From assembly GCF_900108345.1 (NCBI RefSeq), contig NZ_FNVV01000014.1, forward strand, positions 1,349,664 through 1,413,663: a stretch of 64,000 bases of DNA, read 5' to 3'. The translations under genes and the position numbers were made by a program. The notes beneath the pieces were generated by a model. It was given only the letters and a program-made list of their open reading frames with translations, had not been told where the DNA came from and made no database searches. The DNA comes from Bacteroides ndongoniae. GTDB lineage: Bacteria > Bacteroidota > Bacteroidia > Bacteroidales > Bacteroidaceae. Below are positions 18,008 through 26,510 of this stretch, one piece after another. How positions within the stretch are numbered: the first letter of the stretch is position 1; each line of letters begins with the position of its first letter.

Positions 18008-18298
18008 TGTCGATACTGCTTTTAATGTTGATACTTGGTTTTTGCCTGCAAAGTAAATCGGTATTCTCCGTAATGAGATGGATATGCGATTAGGTGGCAG
18101 CTTGTGGCATTTTGCTGTCCCAATCTTTCATACTCTGGGAATATCGTTTTGCATGGCAACGCAAAGTAAAGACTAGGTTGGCAAAAGCCAATCACCTTGT
18201 GCATGCGTGGAAGCATTTGGCACCGATATGGAAGCCTGTGGCGTTATTATATGAAGTGACACTGCAAAATGGTTGCAAAAGCTAAATTGTAAATAAAG
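18008..18298. other. Noncoding gap between HTH pair and cargo module
   Basis: No convincing gene; short open frames on both strands overlap each other and lack family features. Two copies of gcaaagtaaa (about 18048 and 18161) occur here. The stretch probably contains the left edge of the regulator/transporter module. Confidence 0.35.
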
Positions 18299-18862
18299 CT
18301 ATTTCATTCGTGACCTTATCCTGCTTAAACTTGTCTGCGTAATGCCAAGATACGAGGCTATGCTGCCCAATGGCAGCCGTTGCAAGAGTTCCGGATCCAT
18401 CTCAACCAGTTGCCTGTAACGCTCTGAGGCGATAGCTGAGAGCATGGAGATTAATCGTTGTTCAGTCTCCAAAAGTTCCATTTCCGCATACCGTCGTCCC
18501 CAATTAGCAATATGCAAATCTTCCAAAAACAATTCCTGCAATTTCTTCCTCTTCAAGACATACAGAACAGAATCCTCCATCAGTTCCATTGTCTCATATC
18601 CAGCCTCGTCGTTTACATATCCTTTCATAGAAACAATGGTAGCACCTTCCTTGCCTATCCAAAACGTAATTTCTTTTCCGTCAACATAAGTAAAAGCCCT
18701 GACAATACCCTGTTTAATGAAAAATATATCTTTCTCTACCTTGTTTATTTCCAATATATGAAATCCTTTAGGCAATGTAATCTCTGACATACAACGATGC
18801 AATTTGTCTAAAGACTTTTCAGGCAGAGGGTATCTTAAACTTAAAATCTGTTCCAGTTTCAT
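18299..18862 (-). CDS. Crp/Fnr-family transcriptional regulator
   Basis: A 187-residue protein with a cyclic-nucleotide-binding fold (PKGFHILEINKVEKDIFFIKQGIVRAF, then GKEITFWIGKEG) and a C-terminal HTH (LPLGSIASYLGITQTSLSRIRSRM). No Fnr-type iron-sulfur cysteines are seen. It is transcribed away from the nitroreductase operon; two direct repeats between them (18931-18970) are a plausible operator. Bacteroides regulators of this class often control a neighbouring detoxification or transport operon. The ligand is unknown. Confidence 0.88.
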   Translation of the reverse strand: MKLEQILSLRYPLPEKSLDKLHRCMSEITLPKGFHILEINKVEKDIFFIKQGIVRAFTYVDGKEITFWIGKEGATIVSMKGYVNDEAGYETMELMEDSVLYVLKRKKLQELFLEDLHIANWGRRYAEMELLETEQRLISMLSAIASERYRQLVEMDPELLQRLPLGSIASYLGITQTSLSRIRSRMK

Positions 18863-18930
18863 ACTCCATCAACACTTATCACCCTGCGAAGGTAACAAAA
18901 AGATGCGTCATAAATCAGGAAGCATGTCTC

Positions 18931-18970
18931 TTTTTGTCAAATGCGAAATCATTTTTTGCCAAATGTAAAA
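18931..18970. promoter_or_regulatory. Two direct repeats, candidate operator for the Crp-like regulator
   Basis: tttttgtcaaatgcgaaa (18931-18948) and tttttgccaaatgtaaaa (18953-18970) are 22 bases apart, two DNA turns. They lie just before the TAnnTTTG box of the nitroreductase operon. Confidence 0.5.
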
Positions 18971-18991
18971 AGGTTTAGTGTAAGATGTACC

Positions 18992-18999
18992 TACTTTTG
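18992..18999 (+). promoter_or_regulatory. TAnnTTTG promoter box of the nitroreductase operon
   Basis: TACTTTTG, followed by C, 24 bases before the nitroreductase ATG at 19024. Its position rules out the earlier in-frame start at 18985, which would lie upstream of the promoter box. Confidence 0.55.
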
Positions 19000-19023
19000 C
19001 ATCAAACTTTAACACGGAATAAT

Positions 19024-19548
19024 ATGGAACATGATTTTTTGGAGATTATTAAGACGCGACGCAGTTGTCGTAAATTTCAGGACAGACAAATTTCTCGCGT
19101 GGAATTGGATGCCGTACTTGAAGCAGGAACTTACGCACCTTCAGCAGGAGGGCGCCAAAGTGCGTTTATCGTAGCTGTGCAGAATAAAGAGCAGCGCAAA
19201 AAACTGGCTGCAATGAATGCGGCAGTAATTGGATCCAAATCAAATCCTTTTTACGATGCTCCCACTTATGTATTGGTTTTTGCTCCCTCAAATGCTCATA
19301 CTGCTATCGAGGATGGAACTTGTGTGCTTGAAAATATGATGCTTGCAGCTCATGCCTTGAACTTGGGAAGCTGTTGGATTCATAGAGAGAAAGAAATGTT
19401 CATCACGGATGAAGGGAAAGAGATGATAAGGTCATGGGAGCTGCCTGACGGACTGATGGGCATCGGTGCTTTGGCGTTGGGCTATCCTGATGGCAAACCA
19501 GCGCCTGCCGTCACACGAAAAGAAGGGTATTACCGTATAATTAGATAA
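19024..19548 (+). CDS. Nitroreductase-family flavoprotein
   Basis: A 174-residue protein with the nitroreductase pattern: FMN-binding IIKTRRSCRKFQDRQIS at the start, APSAGGRQSAF near residue 39, and MLAAHALNLGSCWIH plus GALALGYPDGKPAP towards the end. It reduces nitro compounds or quinones with NAD(P)H and FMN; the substrate cannot be told. It is the first gene of a four-gene plus-strand operon with the SugE, MFS and HAD genes, diverging from a Crp-like regulator. The whole set looks like a stress or detoxification module. Confidence 0.88.
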   Translation: MEHDFLEIIKTRRSCRKFQDRQISRVELDAVLEAGTYAPSAGGRQSAFIVAVQNKEQRKKLAAMNAAVIGSKSNPFYDAPTYVLVFAPSNAHTAIEDGTCVLENMMLAAHALNLGSCWIHREKEMFITDEGKEMIRSWELPDGLMGIGALALGYPDGKPAPAVTRKEGYYRIIR

Positions 19549-19581
19549 AAATGTCACACGATTTACTTAAGGCGATTTTTT

Positions 19582-19908
19582 ATGAATTGGATTATCTTAT
19601 TATTGGCCGGACTCTTTGAAGTAAGCCTGACTTTTTGTTTGGGGAAGACTCGGACCGCATCCGGTTTTGAGTTCTATCTTTGGGGCGGAGGTTTTCTTGT
19701 CTCCACAATATTAAGCATGACACTGCTTGCCAAGGCCGTACAAACGTTGCCGTTAGGCACAGCTTATGCCATTTGGACGGGTATCGGGGCGGTAGGTACG
19801 GTCCTGATAGGCATTTTTGTCTTTAAGGAGCCGGCCACACCGATACGGCTTTTCTTCTTGTTCACGCTGATAGCGTCTTTGATAGGTTTGAAGATTGTTT
19901 CTTACTGA
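19582..19908 (+). CDS. sugE: SMR-family exporter, SugE/Gdx type
   Basis: A 108-residue protein with four membrane helices. The conserved membrane glutamate is in LLAGLFEVSLTF. The SugE/Gdx block TAYAIWTGIGAVGTVLIGI near residues 59-78 separates it from EmrE-type members. SugE/Gdx proteins export guanidinium and related cations. It lies 34 bases after the nitroreductase and 12 before the MFS gene. No guanidine riboswitch is apparent upstream. Confidence 0.85.
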   Translation: MNWIILLLAGLFEVSLTFCLGKTRTASGFEFYLWGGGFLVSTILSMTLLAKAVQTLPLGTAYAIWTGIGAVGTVLIGIFVFKEPATPIRLFFLFTLIASLIGLKIVSY

Positions 19909-19919
19909 AAGGGGAATAC

Positions 19920-21104
19920 ATGAAATATGAATTGAAAGCCAACCAGGGTATTCCGGCTTCATTGCTGGTCATGCTTTCCATTGCAACCGGATTATCAGTC
20001 GCCAACTGTTACTATAACCAGCCCTTGTTGGGCAGTATAGCCACAGATTTTAAAATAAATGATTTATCCGCCAATGCGGTAGCGACCTTAACGCAAGTCG
20101 GCTATATGCTTGGTCTGCTGTTTGTCATTCCATTGGGAGACCTGCTTTCACGCCGTAAGTTGATATTAACCAACTACGTTCTTGCAGCCTGCTCTCTGCT
20201 GGCGATTGGTACGGCACAGGACATCCGTATCGTATGGGTGGCATCGCTGATAACCGGAGCGACGTCTGTCATGCCTCAGTTCTTCATACCGCTTGTGTCT
20301 TATCATTCAGCCCCAAGCCATAAGACGCGCAATGTAGGCATCATGCAGTCCTGTCTGTTGGTGGGAATTTTGGGCTCACGGATACTGAGTGGACTGATTG
20401 CCAATGCCTGGGGGTGGCGCATGGTGTATTTCATAGCGGCCGGACTGATGACGTATTGCTGGTTGATGATGTACAAAGTGCTTCCCGCATTGCCCGCACA
20501 GGCAAAAGAAACATACGGAAGGCTGATGAAGTCGCTATGGCATATTCTGCGGAAATATCCATACCTGCGCATTGCTTCCGCTCGGGCGGCATTGGCTTAT
20601 GGCGCTTTCTTTGCCTTATGGAGTTGCCTTGCCTTCAAGATGAAGCAAGCCCCTTTTTTTGCCGGAGATGATATCATAGGGGCATTGGGATTTTGCGGAT
20701 TGGCAGGAGCTGCTACTGTGGTATTCATCAGTAAATATATTTCTGTTTATGGAGCCAGACGTTTTTCTCTCATGGGTGGAGCCGTTATGCTGGTGGCTTG
20801 GCTGACAGCATGGTGGGGCGGCGACAGCTACGCAGGCATTATCATTGCCATTCTTCTGATTGATGCGGGAATGCAGAGCATTCATCTTGCCAATCAAACC
20901 AGTGTAGTAACGCTTGACGCTGAAGCCATCAACCGTGTAAACACGCTTTACATGACCATTTATTTTCTTGGCGGTTCTGTGGGAACGTTTGTAGCCGGCA
21001 TCTGCTGGGAGCATTTTCAATGGACGGGAACAGCCATAGCGGGACTGACTTTCATTGCCTTGTCCTTGCTGGTCAGTTTTACATTTAAGGAAAGTAAGAT
21101 ATGA
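19920..21104 (+). CDS. MFS transporter
   Basis: A 394-residue major facilitator protein with about twelve hydrophobic segments. Motif A is visible in the loop between helices 2 and 3 (GDLLSRRK), and a typical N-terminal signature NCYYNQPLLGSI is present. The family includes drug and metabolite exporters of the YdhP/AraJ kind; the substrate is unknown. Its stop overlaps the next gene's ATG by four bases (ATGA type), so the HAD phosphatase is co-translated. Confidence 0.87.
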   Translation: MKYELKANQGIPASLLVMLSIATGLSVANCYYNQPLLGSIATDFKINDLSANAVATLTQVGYMLGLLFVIPLGDLLSRRKLILTNYVLAACSLLAIGTAQDIRIVWVASLITGATSVMPQFFIPLVSYHSAPSHKTRNVGIMQSCLLVGILGSRILSGLIANAWGWRMVYFIAAGLMTYCWLMMYKVLPALPAQAKETYGRLMKSLWHILRKYPYLRIASARAALAYGAFFALWSCLAFKMKQAPFFAGDDIIGALGFCGLAGAATVVFISKYISVYGARRFSLMGGAVMLVAWLTAWWGGDSYAGIIIAILLIDAGMQSIHLANQTSVVTLDAEAINRVNTLYMTIYFLGGSVGTFVAGICWEHFQWTGTAIAGLTFIALSLLVSFTFKESKI

Positions 21105-21760
21105 GCTCCAAACATCATATCCTATTTGACTTGGACGGCACGCTGACCGACTCATTCAAAGGTATAGTCCACAGTGTGCAATATGCCTTATCTCGCTATG
21201 GCATCGTTGAAAACGATTTGCATAAGTTAACCCCGTTCATTGGACCGCCATTGACCTATTCGTTCAGAGAATTTTATCATTTCTCCGATGCACAGGCGGA
21301 CGAGGCGGTAAGATATTACTGTGAATATTTTTCCGAAAAAGGTTGGTGCGAGAACACAGCCTATCCCGGTATCCCGGAGATGTTGAAGACATTGTGTGAA
21401 GCAGGCAAGCATCTTTATGTGGCAACCTCCAAGCCCACGGAATTCGCCGTACGGATATTGGAACATTTTGGATTATCCGTTTTTTTCGATTATATTGGAG
21501 GAGCTTCTTTCGATCGTTCACGGGAAAGTAAGGTCGAAGTAATGCGTTATTTATGTCAGCTGGCAAACATTACCGATATGGACAGTGCCATAATGGTGGG
21601 TGACCGCAAGTTCGATGTATCAGGTGCCCATGCTATCGGAATGGAATGTGTTGGTGTTCTCTATGGCTATGGCTCAGAAGCAGAATTATCATCGGTTCAT
21701 GCTGACAGGCTGGTTTCTTCAGTAACAGAACTTACGTATGAACTTCTTGCCAAAGTGTAG
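21101..21760 (+). CDS. HAD hydrolase, phosphoglycolate phosphatase-like
   Basis: A 219-residue HAD-superfamily phosphatase. Motif I is LFDLDGTLTDS (nucleophile first Asp), motif II ATSKP, and motif IV MVGDRKFDVSGA. The cap insertion after motif I fits the Gph/PGP class. Substrate unknown; it could remove a phosphate from a metabolite handled by the transporter. It ends 31 bases before the rteA start, so transcription of this module may run into rteA-rteB. Confidence 0.85.
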   Translation: MSSKHHILFDLDGTLTDSFKGIVHSVQYALSRYGIVENDLHKLTPFIGPPLTYSFREFYHFSDAQADEAVRYYCEYFSEKGWCENTAYPGIPEMLKTLCEAGKHLYVATSKPTEFAVRILEHFGLSVFFDYIGGASFDRSRESKVEVMRYLCQLANITDMDSAIMVGDRKFDVSGAHAIGMECVGVLYGYGSEAELSSVHADRLVSSVTELTYELLAKV

Positions 21761-21791
21761 CTATTTACATAAATTTACAGATTGTTATTAA

Positions 21792-24098
21792 GTGTTACAA
21801 TTTAAAATTCTTGCAGGCTACGTTATCATGATGGCGGTCATCGGCAGCATGGCCGCCATTTTGGTGCATGAGCGCAAACGCATCAGGGAGATAGAAGCCG
21901 GCACGGAAACCATCCGGCAGGTGCGCCGTGACATAAGTGAGGCCCACCGTTGTATCACCCGGCTTGCCCTGTTGGGCGAGGGCGTCGTCGGCTGGGACGA
22001 AACGGACTACCGCCATTACCATGCCCAGCTCCTGAGCACCGACAGCCTGCTGCAAGCCATGAAACCGCTCTGCCGCGAATACGTGCGCCCGGCACAGATA
22101 GACACGCTCCGCTCCCTCCTGACGGACAAGGAAACCCATCTGCGGCACATCATGGAGGTGATGGAGCGGCAGGACGAGGCAAACAGCCTGCTGGTGAACC
22201 ACCTGCCCGAAGTAGCCCGACGGGCTACACGTGTCCGCACCGTGAGGAAGAAGAAAAGCGGGCTGGCAGGCTTCTTCGGCGGCAAGAAGACCGTACAGGT
22301 GCTGCCATCCGCCGGGGAACTCCACGCCTTCAGCGACAGCCTGACCGCCCTGCAAAGGAAACAGGCGGCGGAGATGGAAGCATACGCCGACAGCCTGCGC
22401 ATCCGCAACCGGACGCTGAACAGGGAACTGGGGCGGCTGATACGCGACCTCGACACGCAGGCACAGGCCGCATTCGACGCACGAGAACAGGACATATCGG
22501 AGGCGCAGGCACTGTCCGTCAGGCTGCTGACCGCCACCATCTCCGCCGCCATCGTACTGCTGTTCCTCTCCGGTCTTGCCATCCACCGGGAAATCAGGCG
22601 TAACGACCACGAACGGAAACAGCGTGAGCAACTCATCGGAAAGTTGCAGGAGAGCAATAACGCAAATGAAAAGCTAATCAAGTTGCGGCGCAACCTCATC
22701 CAAAACGTCACCCACGAACTGCGCACCCCGCTGACCGCCATCGGCGGCAACGCCGAACTGCTGCTGGACGACACGGAGGCTGACAGCCGCATGCGCCATG
22801 CACACGCCATCCATGATGCCGCTGGACGCATGGCAGGGATGATAAACAGCCTGCTGGTGTATTTCCGTCTGGACCGCGGCAAGGAAACACCCGTCATAAA
22901 GCCGTTCAAACTATGCTCCATTGCCGGAACATTGGAAACGGAGTTCGGGCCATTAGCAGCAAGCAAACATCTTGCCTTCACAGTGAAAAACCATGCGAAC
23001 GAGATAGTGGGTGGTGACAAAAACCGCATCCTGAGTATCGGGAGCAACCTGCTCTCCAACGCCATCAAATTTACCAAAAACGGAAGTGTCACATTGACAA
23101 CCGAATATACCAGCGGCATATTTACCTTGTCAGTGTCAGACACAGGCACGGGCATGACAAAGGAACAGCAACTGCGGATATTCGTCCCGTTCGAGCGGCT
23201 GGGCAACTCCGTGACGGAGGACGGCTTCGGATTAGGGCTTGCCATCGTCAGCGACACGGTGAAACTGTTGAATGGAAGCATCACAGTGAAAAGCAAACCG
23301 GGCAAAGGAAGCCGCTTCACCGTAAGCCTGCCACTGCCCAAAGCGGAGGAAACAATGGCCACCGAAAAGACAACTGTTAAGCATTCCACGCTTTCCGGAT
23401 ACTCCGTGCTGGCGATAGACAACAACGGGATGCTGCTGGACATGATGAAGGAAATGTACAGGCAAAGCGGCGTAAAGTGCGACACCTGCCAAAGCGTGGA
23501 CGAACTGACGGACCGTATGCGCACAAAGGACTACGACCTGCTGGTAACCGACCTGAAGATGCCGGAGGTGAATGGTTATGAGGTGCTGGAACTGCTGCGC
23601 ACGTCGGAGATCGGCAACTCGCAGACCATCCCCGTTGTTGCAGCCACCGCCGCAGGCTATGTGGAAGAAAAGGAACTGACGGAAAAAGGATTTGCCGCCG
23701 TGCTGTACAAGCCTTATTCCATAGACGAACTGCTTGCAGTCACGGAACGCTGCATCAAGCCAAAGGGCACAAGCAATATAGATCTGTCGCCCCTGCTCGC
23801 TTTCGGCGATAAGCAGCGCACGTTGGAAAAGCTGGCGGCCACGACACAATCCGACATGGATGAAGTGCGCAAGGCGGCGGAAGCCGGGGGCATGGAGGCG
23901 TTGGACAGCTGGATACACCACCTCAGAAGCTCGTGGATGCTGATAAAGGCGGAACAGCCGTTGGCGGTATTGTATGACACAATCCACAAAGGAAAAATAT
24001 CAGATAACGAAGTGAAGGCAGCCGTTGACGCCGTACTGGCACAAGGCAAACTGATTGTAGATTTGGCGAGGAAGGAGGCGGAACGATGGGACGGATAA
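21792..24098 (+). CDS. rteA: RteA-like hybrid sensor histidine kinase (HK-REC-Hpt)
   Basis: A 768-residue protein with membrane segments near 5-27 and 240-262 around a periplasmic sensor region. HisKA follows with VTHELRTPLTAIGGNAELL (His308), then HATPase boxes NLLSNAIKFTKNG, SDTGTGMT and GFGLGLAIV. The receiver domain has LLVTDLKMPEVNGYE (Asp587), although the acidic pocket reads AIDNN. A C-terminal Hpt-like WIHHLRSSW ends it. This is the plan of RteA of CTnDOT, which with RteB controls transfer. The start is GTG directly after an in-frame TAA, with no obvious ribosome site; a few native N-terminal codons may have been lost when the upstream module joined. Confidence 0.88.
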   Translation: MLQFKILAGYVIMMAVIGSMAAILVHERKRIREIEAGTETIRQVRRDISEAHRCITRLALLGEGVVGWDETDYRHYHAQLLSTDSLLQAMKPLCREYVRPAQIDTLRSLLTDKETHLRHIMEVMERQDEANSLLVNHLPEVARRATRVRTVRKKKSGLAGFFGGKKTVQVLPSAGELHAFSDSLTALQRKQAAEMEAYADSLRIRNRTLNRELGRLIRDLDTQAQAAFDAREQDISEAQALSVRLLTATISAAIVLLFLSGLAIHREIRRNDHERKQREQLIGKLQESNNANEKLIKLRRNLIQNVTHELRTPLTAIGGNAELLLDDTEADSRMRHAHAIHDAAGRMAGMINSLLVYFRLDRGKETPVIKPFKLCSIAGTLETEFGPLAASKHLAFTVKNHANEIVGGDKNRILSIGSNLLSNAIKFTKNGSVTLTTEYTSGIFTLSVSDTGTGMTKEQQLRIFVPFERLGNSVTEDGFGLGLAIVSDTVKLLNGSITVKSKPGKGSRFTVSLPLPKAEETMATEKTTVKHSTLSGYSVLAIDNNGMLLDMMKEMYRQSGVKCDTCQSVDELTDRMRTKDYDLLVTDLKMPEVNGYEVLELLRTSEIGNSQTIPVVAATAAGYVEEKELTEKGFAAVLYKPYSIDELLAVTERCIKPKGTSNIDLSPLLAFGDKQRTLEKLAATTQSDMDEVRKAAEAGGMEALDSWIHHLRSSWMLIKAEQPLAVLYDTIHKGKISDNEVKAAVDAVLAQGKLIVDLARKEAERWDG

Positions 24099-25381
24099 TC
24101 GTGATAGAGGACAATCCCGTATTCGCCGGTTATGTGTGCGGACTGCTGGAGAGCAAGGGATTCCAAAGCGTCAGCTCCTCCACCTGCAACGGGGCAAGGA
24201 AACTGTTTTCCAAGATGCGGGAGGACGACATCGTGCTTGCCGACCTGCGCCTGCCCGACGGAGACGGCATCGCCCTGCTGGAAGAACTGCGGAGACAGGG
24301 CATGAACAATCCCTACATCGTCATGACCGACTACGACGAAGTGCCCACGGCCGTCCGGTCGATGAAGTCAGGCGCGGAAGATTACATCCCGAAGCCGCTG
24401 ATTGAAGCCAACTTTTTCCCGCTCCTGAAAACCTTGCAGAAAAGGACGGAGCGGCACGACACACCGATTTACGAGCGGCAGAGCGCGGCTTTCCGTGAGA
24501 TAGACCGCAGGATAAGGCTGGTCGCCCCGACCAACATGAACGTATTGATATTAGGCGAAAGCGGAACAGGAAAGGAACACATTGCCGGGAAGATACACGC
24601 GAGGAGCAAACGGGCAGGCAAGCCATTCGTGGCGGTGGACTGCGGCCTGCTTTCAAAGGAGCTTGCCGCCTCCGCCCTGTTCGGACATGAGAAAGGGGCG
24701 TTCACAGGAGCCGAAAGCAAGAAACAAGGTTTCTGGGAGGAAGCCGCCGGAGGCACGTTGTTCCTTGACGAGATAGGCAACCTGCCCATAGAAGTGCAGC
24801 AGATGCTGCTCCGTGCGTTGGAATCCAAAATGTACAGACCCACGGGCGGCAGCAAGGACAAGCGGGCTGATGTGCGCATCATCGCCGCCACCAACGAAAA
24901 TTTGCAGGTTGCCATAACTGAAAAGCGTTTCCGGGCTGACCTCTACCAACGGCTGAAAGAATACACCCTGCACATACCGCCGCTGCGCGAGTGCAAGGAG
25001 GACATCATACCGCTTGCGGAGTTCTTCCTACAACTTGCCAACGAGGAATTTGAAAAGCAAGTAAAAGGCTTTGACGCGGAGGCAAGAAAACGACTGCTTG
25101 CCTATACGTGGGGCGGCAACGTGAGAGAGCTGAAACGGGTCGTGCATTTGGCGGTGCTGCATACCGAGGGCGATACGGTCACGGCGGACACGTTGGAATT
25201 CGATGAAATGCCGCTGACGTCTGACGCTTCACTGGAAATGGACGATATGGAAAAGAAACAGATTATCCGTGCGCTGGAACAGGCGAAAGGCAACCGCAAA
25301 TTGGCTGCGGCATTGCTCGGCATCGGACGTACCACGCTGTACAACAAGATAAGATTATACGGCATAAAGTACAAGGAATAG
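24086..25381 (+). CDS. rteB: RteB-like sigma-54-type response regulator
   Basis: A 431-residue NtrC-family regulator overlapping rteA by 13 bases. The receiver domain has IVIEDN and phospho-acceptor Asp53 in VLADLRLPDGDG. The AAA+ domain has Walker A GESGTGK (157-163), the sigma-54 contact loop GAFTGA (204-209) and Walker B GTLFLDEIGNL. A Fis-type HTH ends it (GNRKLAAALLGIGRTTLYNK). RteB of CTnDOT activates rteC and so excision and transfer; the target genes are not obvious in this window. A group of hairpins follows within 30 bases. Confidence 0.9.
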   Translation: MGRIIVIEDNPVFAGYVCGLLESKGFQSVSSSTCNGARKLFSKMREDDIVLADLRLPDGDGIALLEELRRQGMNNPYIVMTDYDEVPTAVRSMKSGAEDYIPKPLIEANFFPLLKTLQKRTERHDTPIYERQSAAFREIDRRIRLVAPTNMNVLILGESGTGKEHIAGKIHARSKRAGKPFVAVDCGLLSKELAASALFGHEKGAFTGAESKKQGFWEEAAGGTLFLDEIGNLPIEVQQMLLRALESKMYRPTGGSKDKRADVRIIAATNENLQVAITEKRFRADLYQRLKEYTLHIPPLRECKEDIIPLAEFFLQLANEEFEKQVKGFDAEARKRLLAYTWGGNVRELKRVVHLAVLHTEGDTVTADTLEFDEMPLTSDASLEMDDMEKKQIIRALEQAKGNRKLAAALLGIGRTTLYNKIRLYGIKYKE

Positions 25382-25407
25382 ACCAAGAACACCACAAGGT
25401 TAGAACA

Positions 25408-25541
25408 GGTTGCCCGACTTCGGAGAGGCAACCCGGCAGCAAGGCTTTCGGAGTAACCCGAAAGGTTTCGAGTAACTCGAAACATACCTTGCTGCTGCCA
25501 CTTTTCGGCAGTAACCGAAAAGCCTTCGGGTAACTCGAAGG
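25408..25541. repeat. Cluster of five hairpins with GTAAC loops downstream of rteB
   Basis: Hairpin 0: ggttgcc/ggcaacc (25408-25433). Hairpin 1: ctttcggagtaacccgaaag (25445-25464). Hairpin 2: gtttcgagtaactcgaaac (25465-25483). Hairpin 3: cttttcgg/ccgaaaag (25501-25522). Hairpin 4: ccttcgggtaactcgaagg (25523-25541). Hairpins 1 to 4 share a GTAA-containing loop while stem bases vary in pairs. gcagcaagg (25436-25444) and ccttgctgc (25488-25496) can pair around hairpins 1 and 2. This suggests a structured RNA or a protein-binding array. Confidence 0.7.
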
Positions 25542-26510
25542 ACACCTTGCTGTGCTTTTAAGAGCACAAGAAATCCGTCAGCAAATGGATTGGAAATTGT
25601 GCTGTTATTACGGCTCCCAAAGCATCGTTTCCTGATGCCCAAACTGCCCAAAAGAAGAACGGGAATAAGTCTGTGTACAAGTCTGAACCTTAGTTTGAGG
25701 ATACGGAGAATGAAAGTTATGTTTCCTTTCTTCTGCTATACAGGCAATAGCGTCAGTTCGATGCCTATATGTGCCAATTACAGCCAAAATCAGCTTTATG
25801 CCAATAGAGAAATGCAATTTTAGGCAGATACATCTTCGCTTGTTTGCAAACGCATGGAACCAATGGTTTGCAAAAACGATGACGGGCAGAAGCGAACATT
25901 CAGAAAATTCATTCTATACAGGTTTGCTGCAACATAGTTTCAATGGTACGCTGATTTATCGTTTTGCTGTCGTACTGGTTTACAACAGCAAAACTTCAAA
26001 TAAAAGTATCAGCAATGGGGTGCGGATTTTAAGGGGTAGAGCTTGGATGATGTAAATCTGTGGTACAATACATTTGGCTATCAATGTAATAATGAAGCAA
26101 TAAATAAACAAAAGCGTATGGACATACACACACTGGCCTGCAAACCAGCTCGCGTTCCAACCTGCCTGCCGTCCTGCTTGCCTGCCGACTGGCCCGCCAG
26201 CTTACCTGCCTACTGGCACACTGGCAGACAGGCAAACCTTCCAACAGACTAATCCGTCAACAGAAAAGCTTAAATACAATTGAGGAACAGTATGAATTTA
26301 AACGCGGGTGCAGTGCTACTGATTTTTCATCACCAAGATGAGCAACTAATGGCAATAATGAAAAGATGTTTGATTTTCTCTATTTTTCAGAAGAATAACT
26401 TTGGTAATAAGGGATAAAAACACTACTTTTGCAAATAAGAAAAGCGTTCTTTTGATTAGTGCAGAACATTGCAGAATAGAGAAGCCCGCTGGTTTCTATA
26501 TCGTTACCTG
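25542..26510. other. Noncoding stretch after the hairpin cluster
   Basis: About 970 bases without a supportable gene. Notable content: a C-rich block 26138-26240 rich in cctgcc and ctggc units, listed separately, and a box TACTTTTG followed by C near 26434. The block where rteC would be expected in CTnDOT-like elements holds no RteC-like frame. Confidence 0.45.
26138..26240. repeat. Low-complexity CCTGCC-rich block
   Basis: Repeated cctgcc, ctgcttgcc and ctggc units with small palindromes such as ctggcccgccag and ctgcc...ggcag. The base composition is sharply different from the AT-rich surroundings. Open frames across it encode only low-complexity CRQ/PAC-like peptides and are not called as genes. 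Confidence 0.5.

Noticed and set aside
18094..18285. 63-codon frame between the HTH pair and the Crp-like gene
   Set aside because: It overlaps another frame on the opposite strand, has no domain and lies in a likely junction region.
18985..19023. Earlier start of the nitroreductase
   Set aside because: It precedes the TACTTTTG promoter box and adds a segment absent from the family.
22016..23524. Long minus-strand open frame of 502 codons opposite rteA
   Set aside because: It is the mirror of a GC-rich real gene; the product is serine/arginine-rich low-complexity sequence without family features, while rteA has all kinase motifs.
25408..25541. CRISPR array
   Set aside because: The repeats are palindromic with differing stem sequences and have no spacers of constant length; no cas genes are present.
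26029..26244. Open frames on both strands across the CCTGCC-rich block
   Set aside because: The products are low-complexity runs forced by the repeat.
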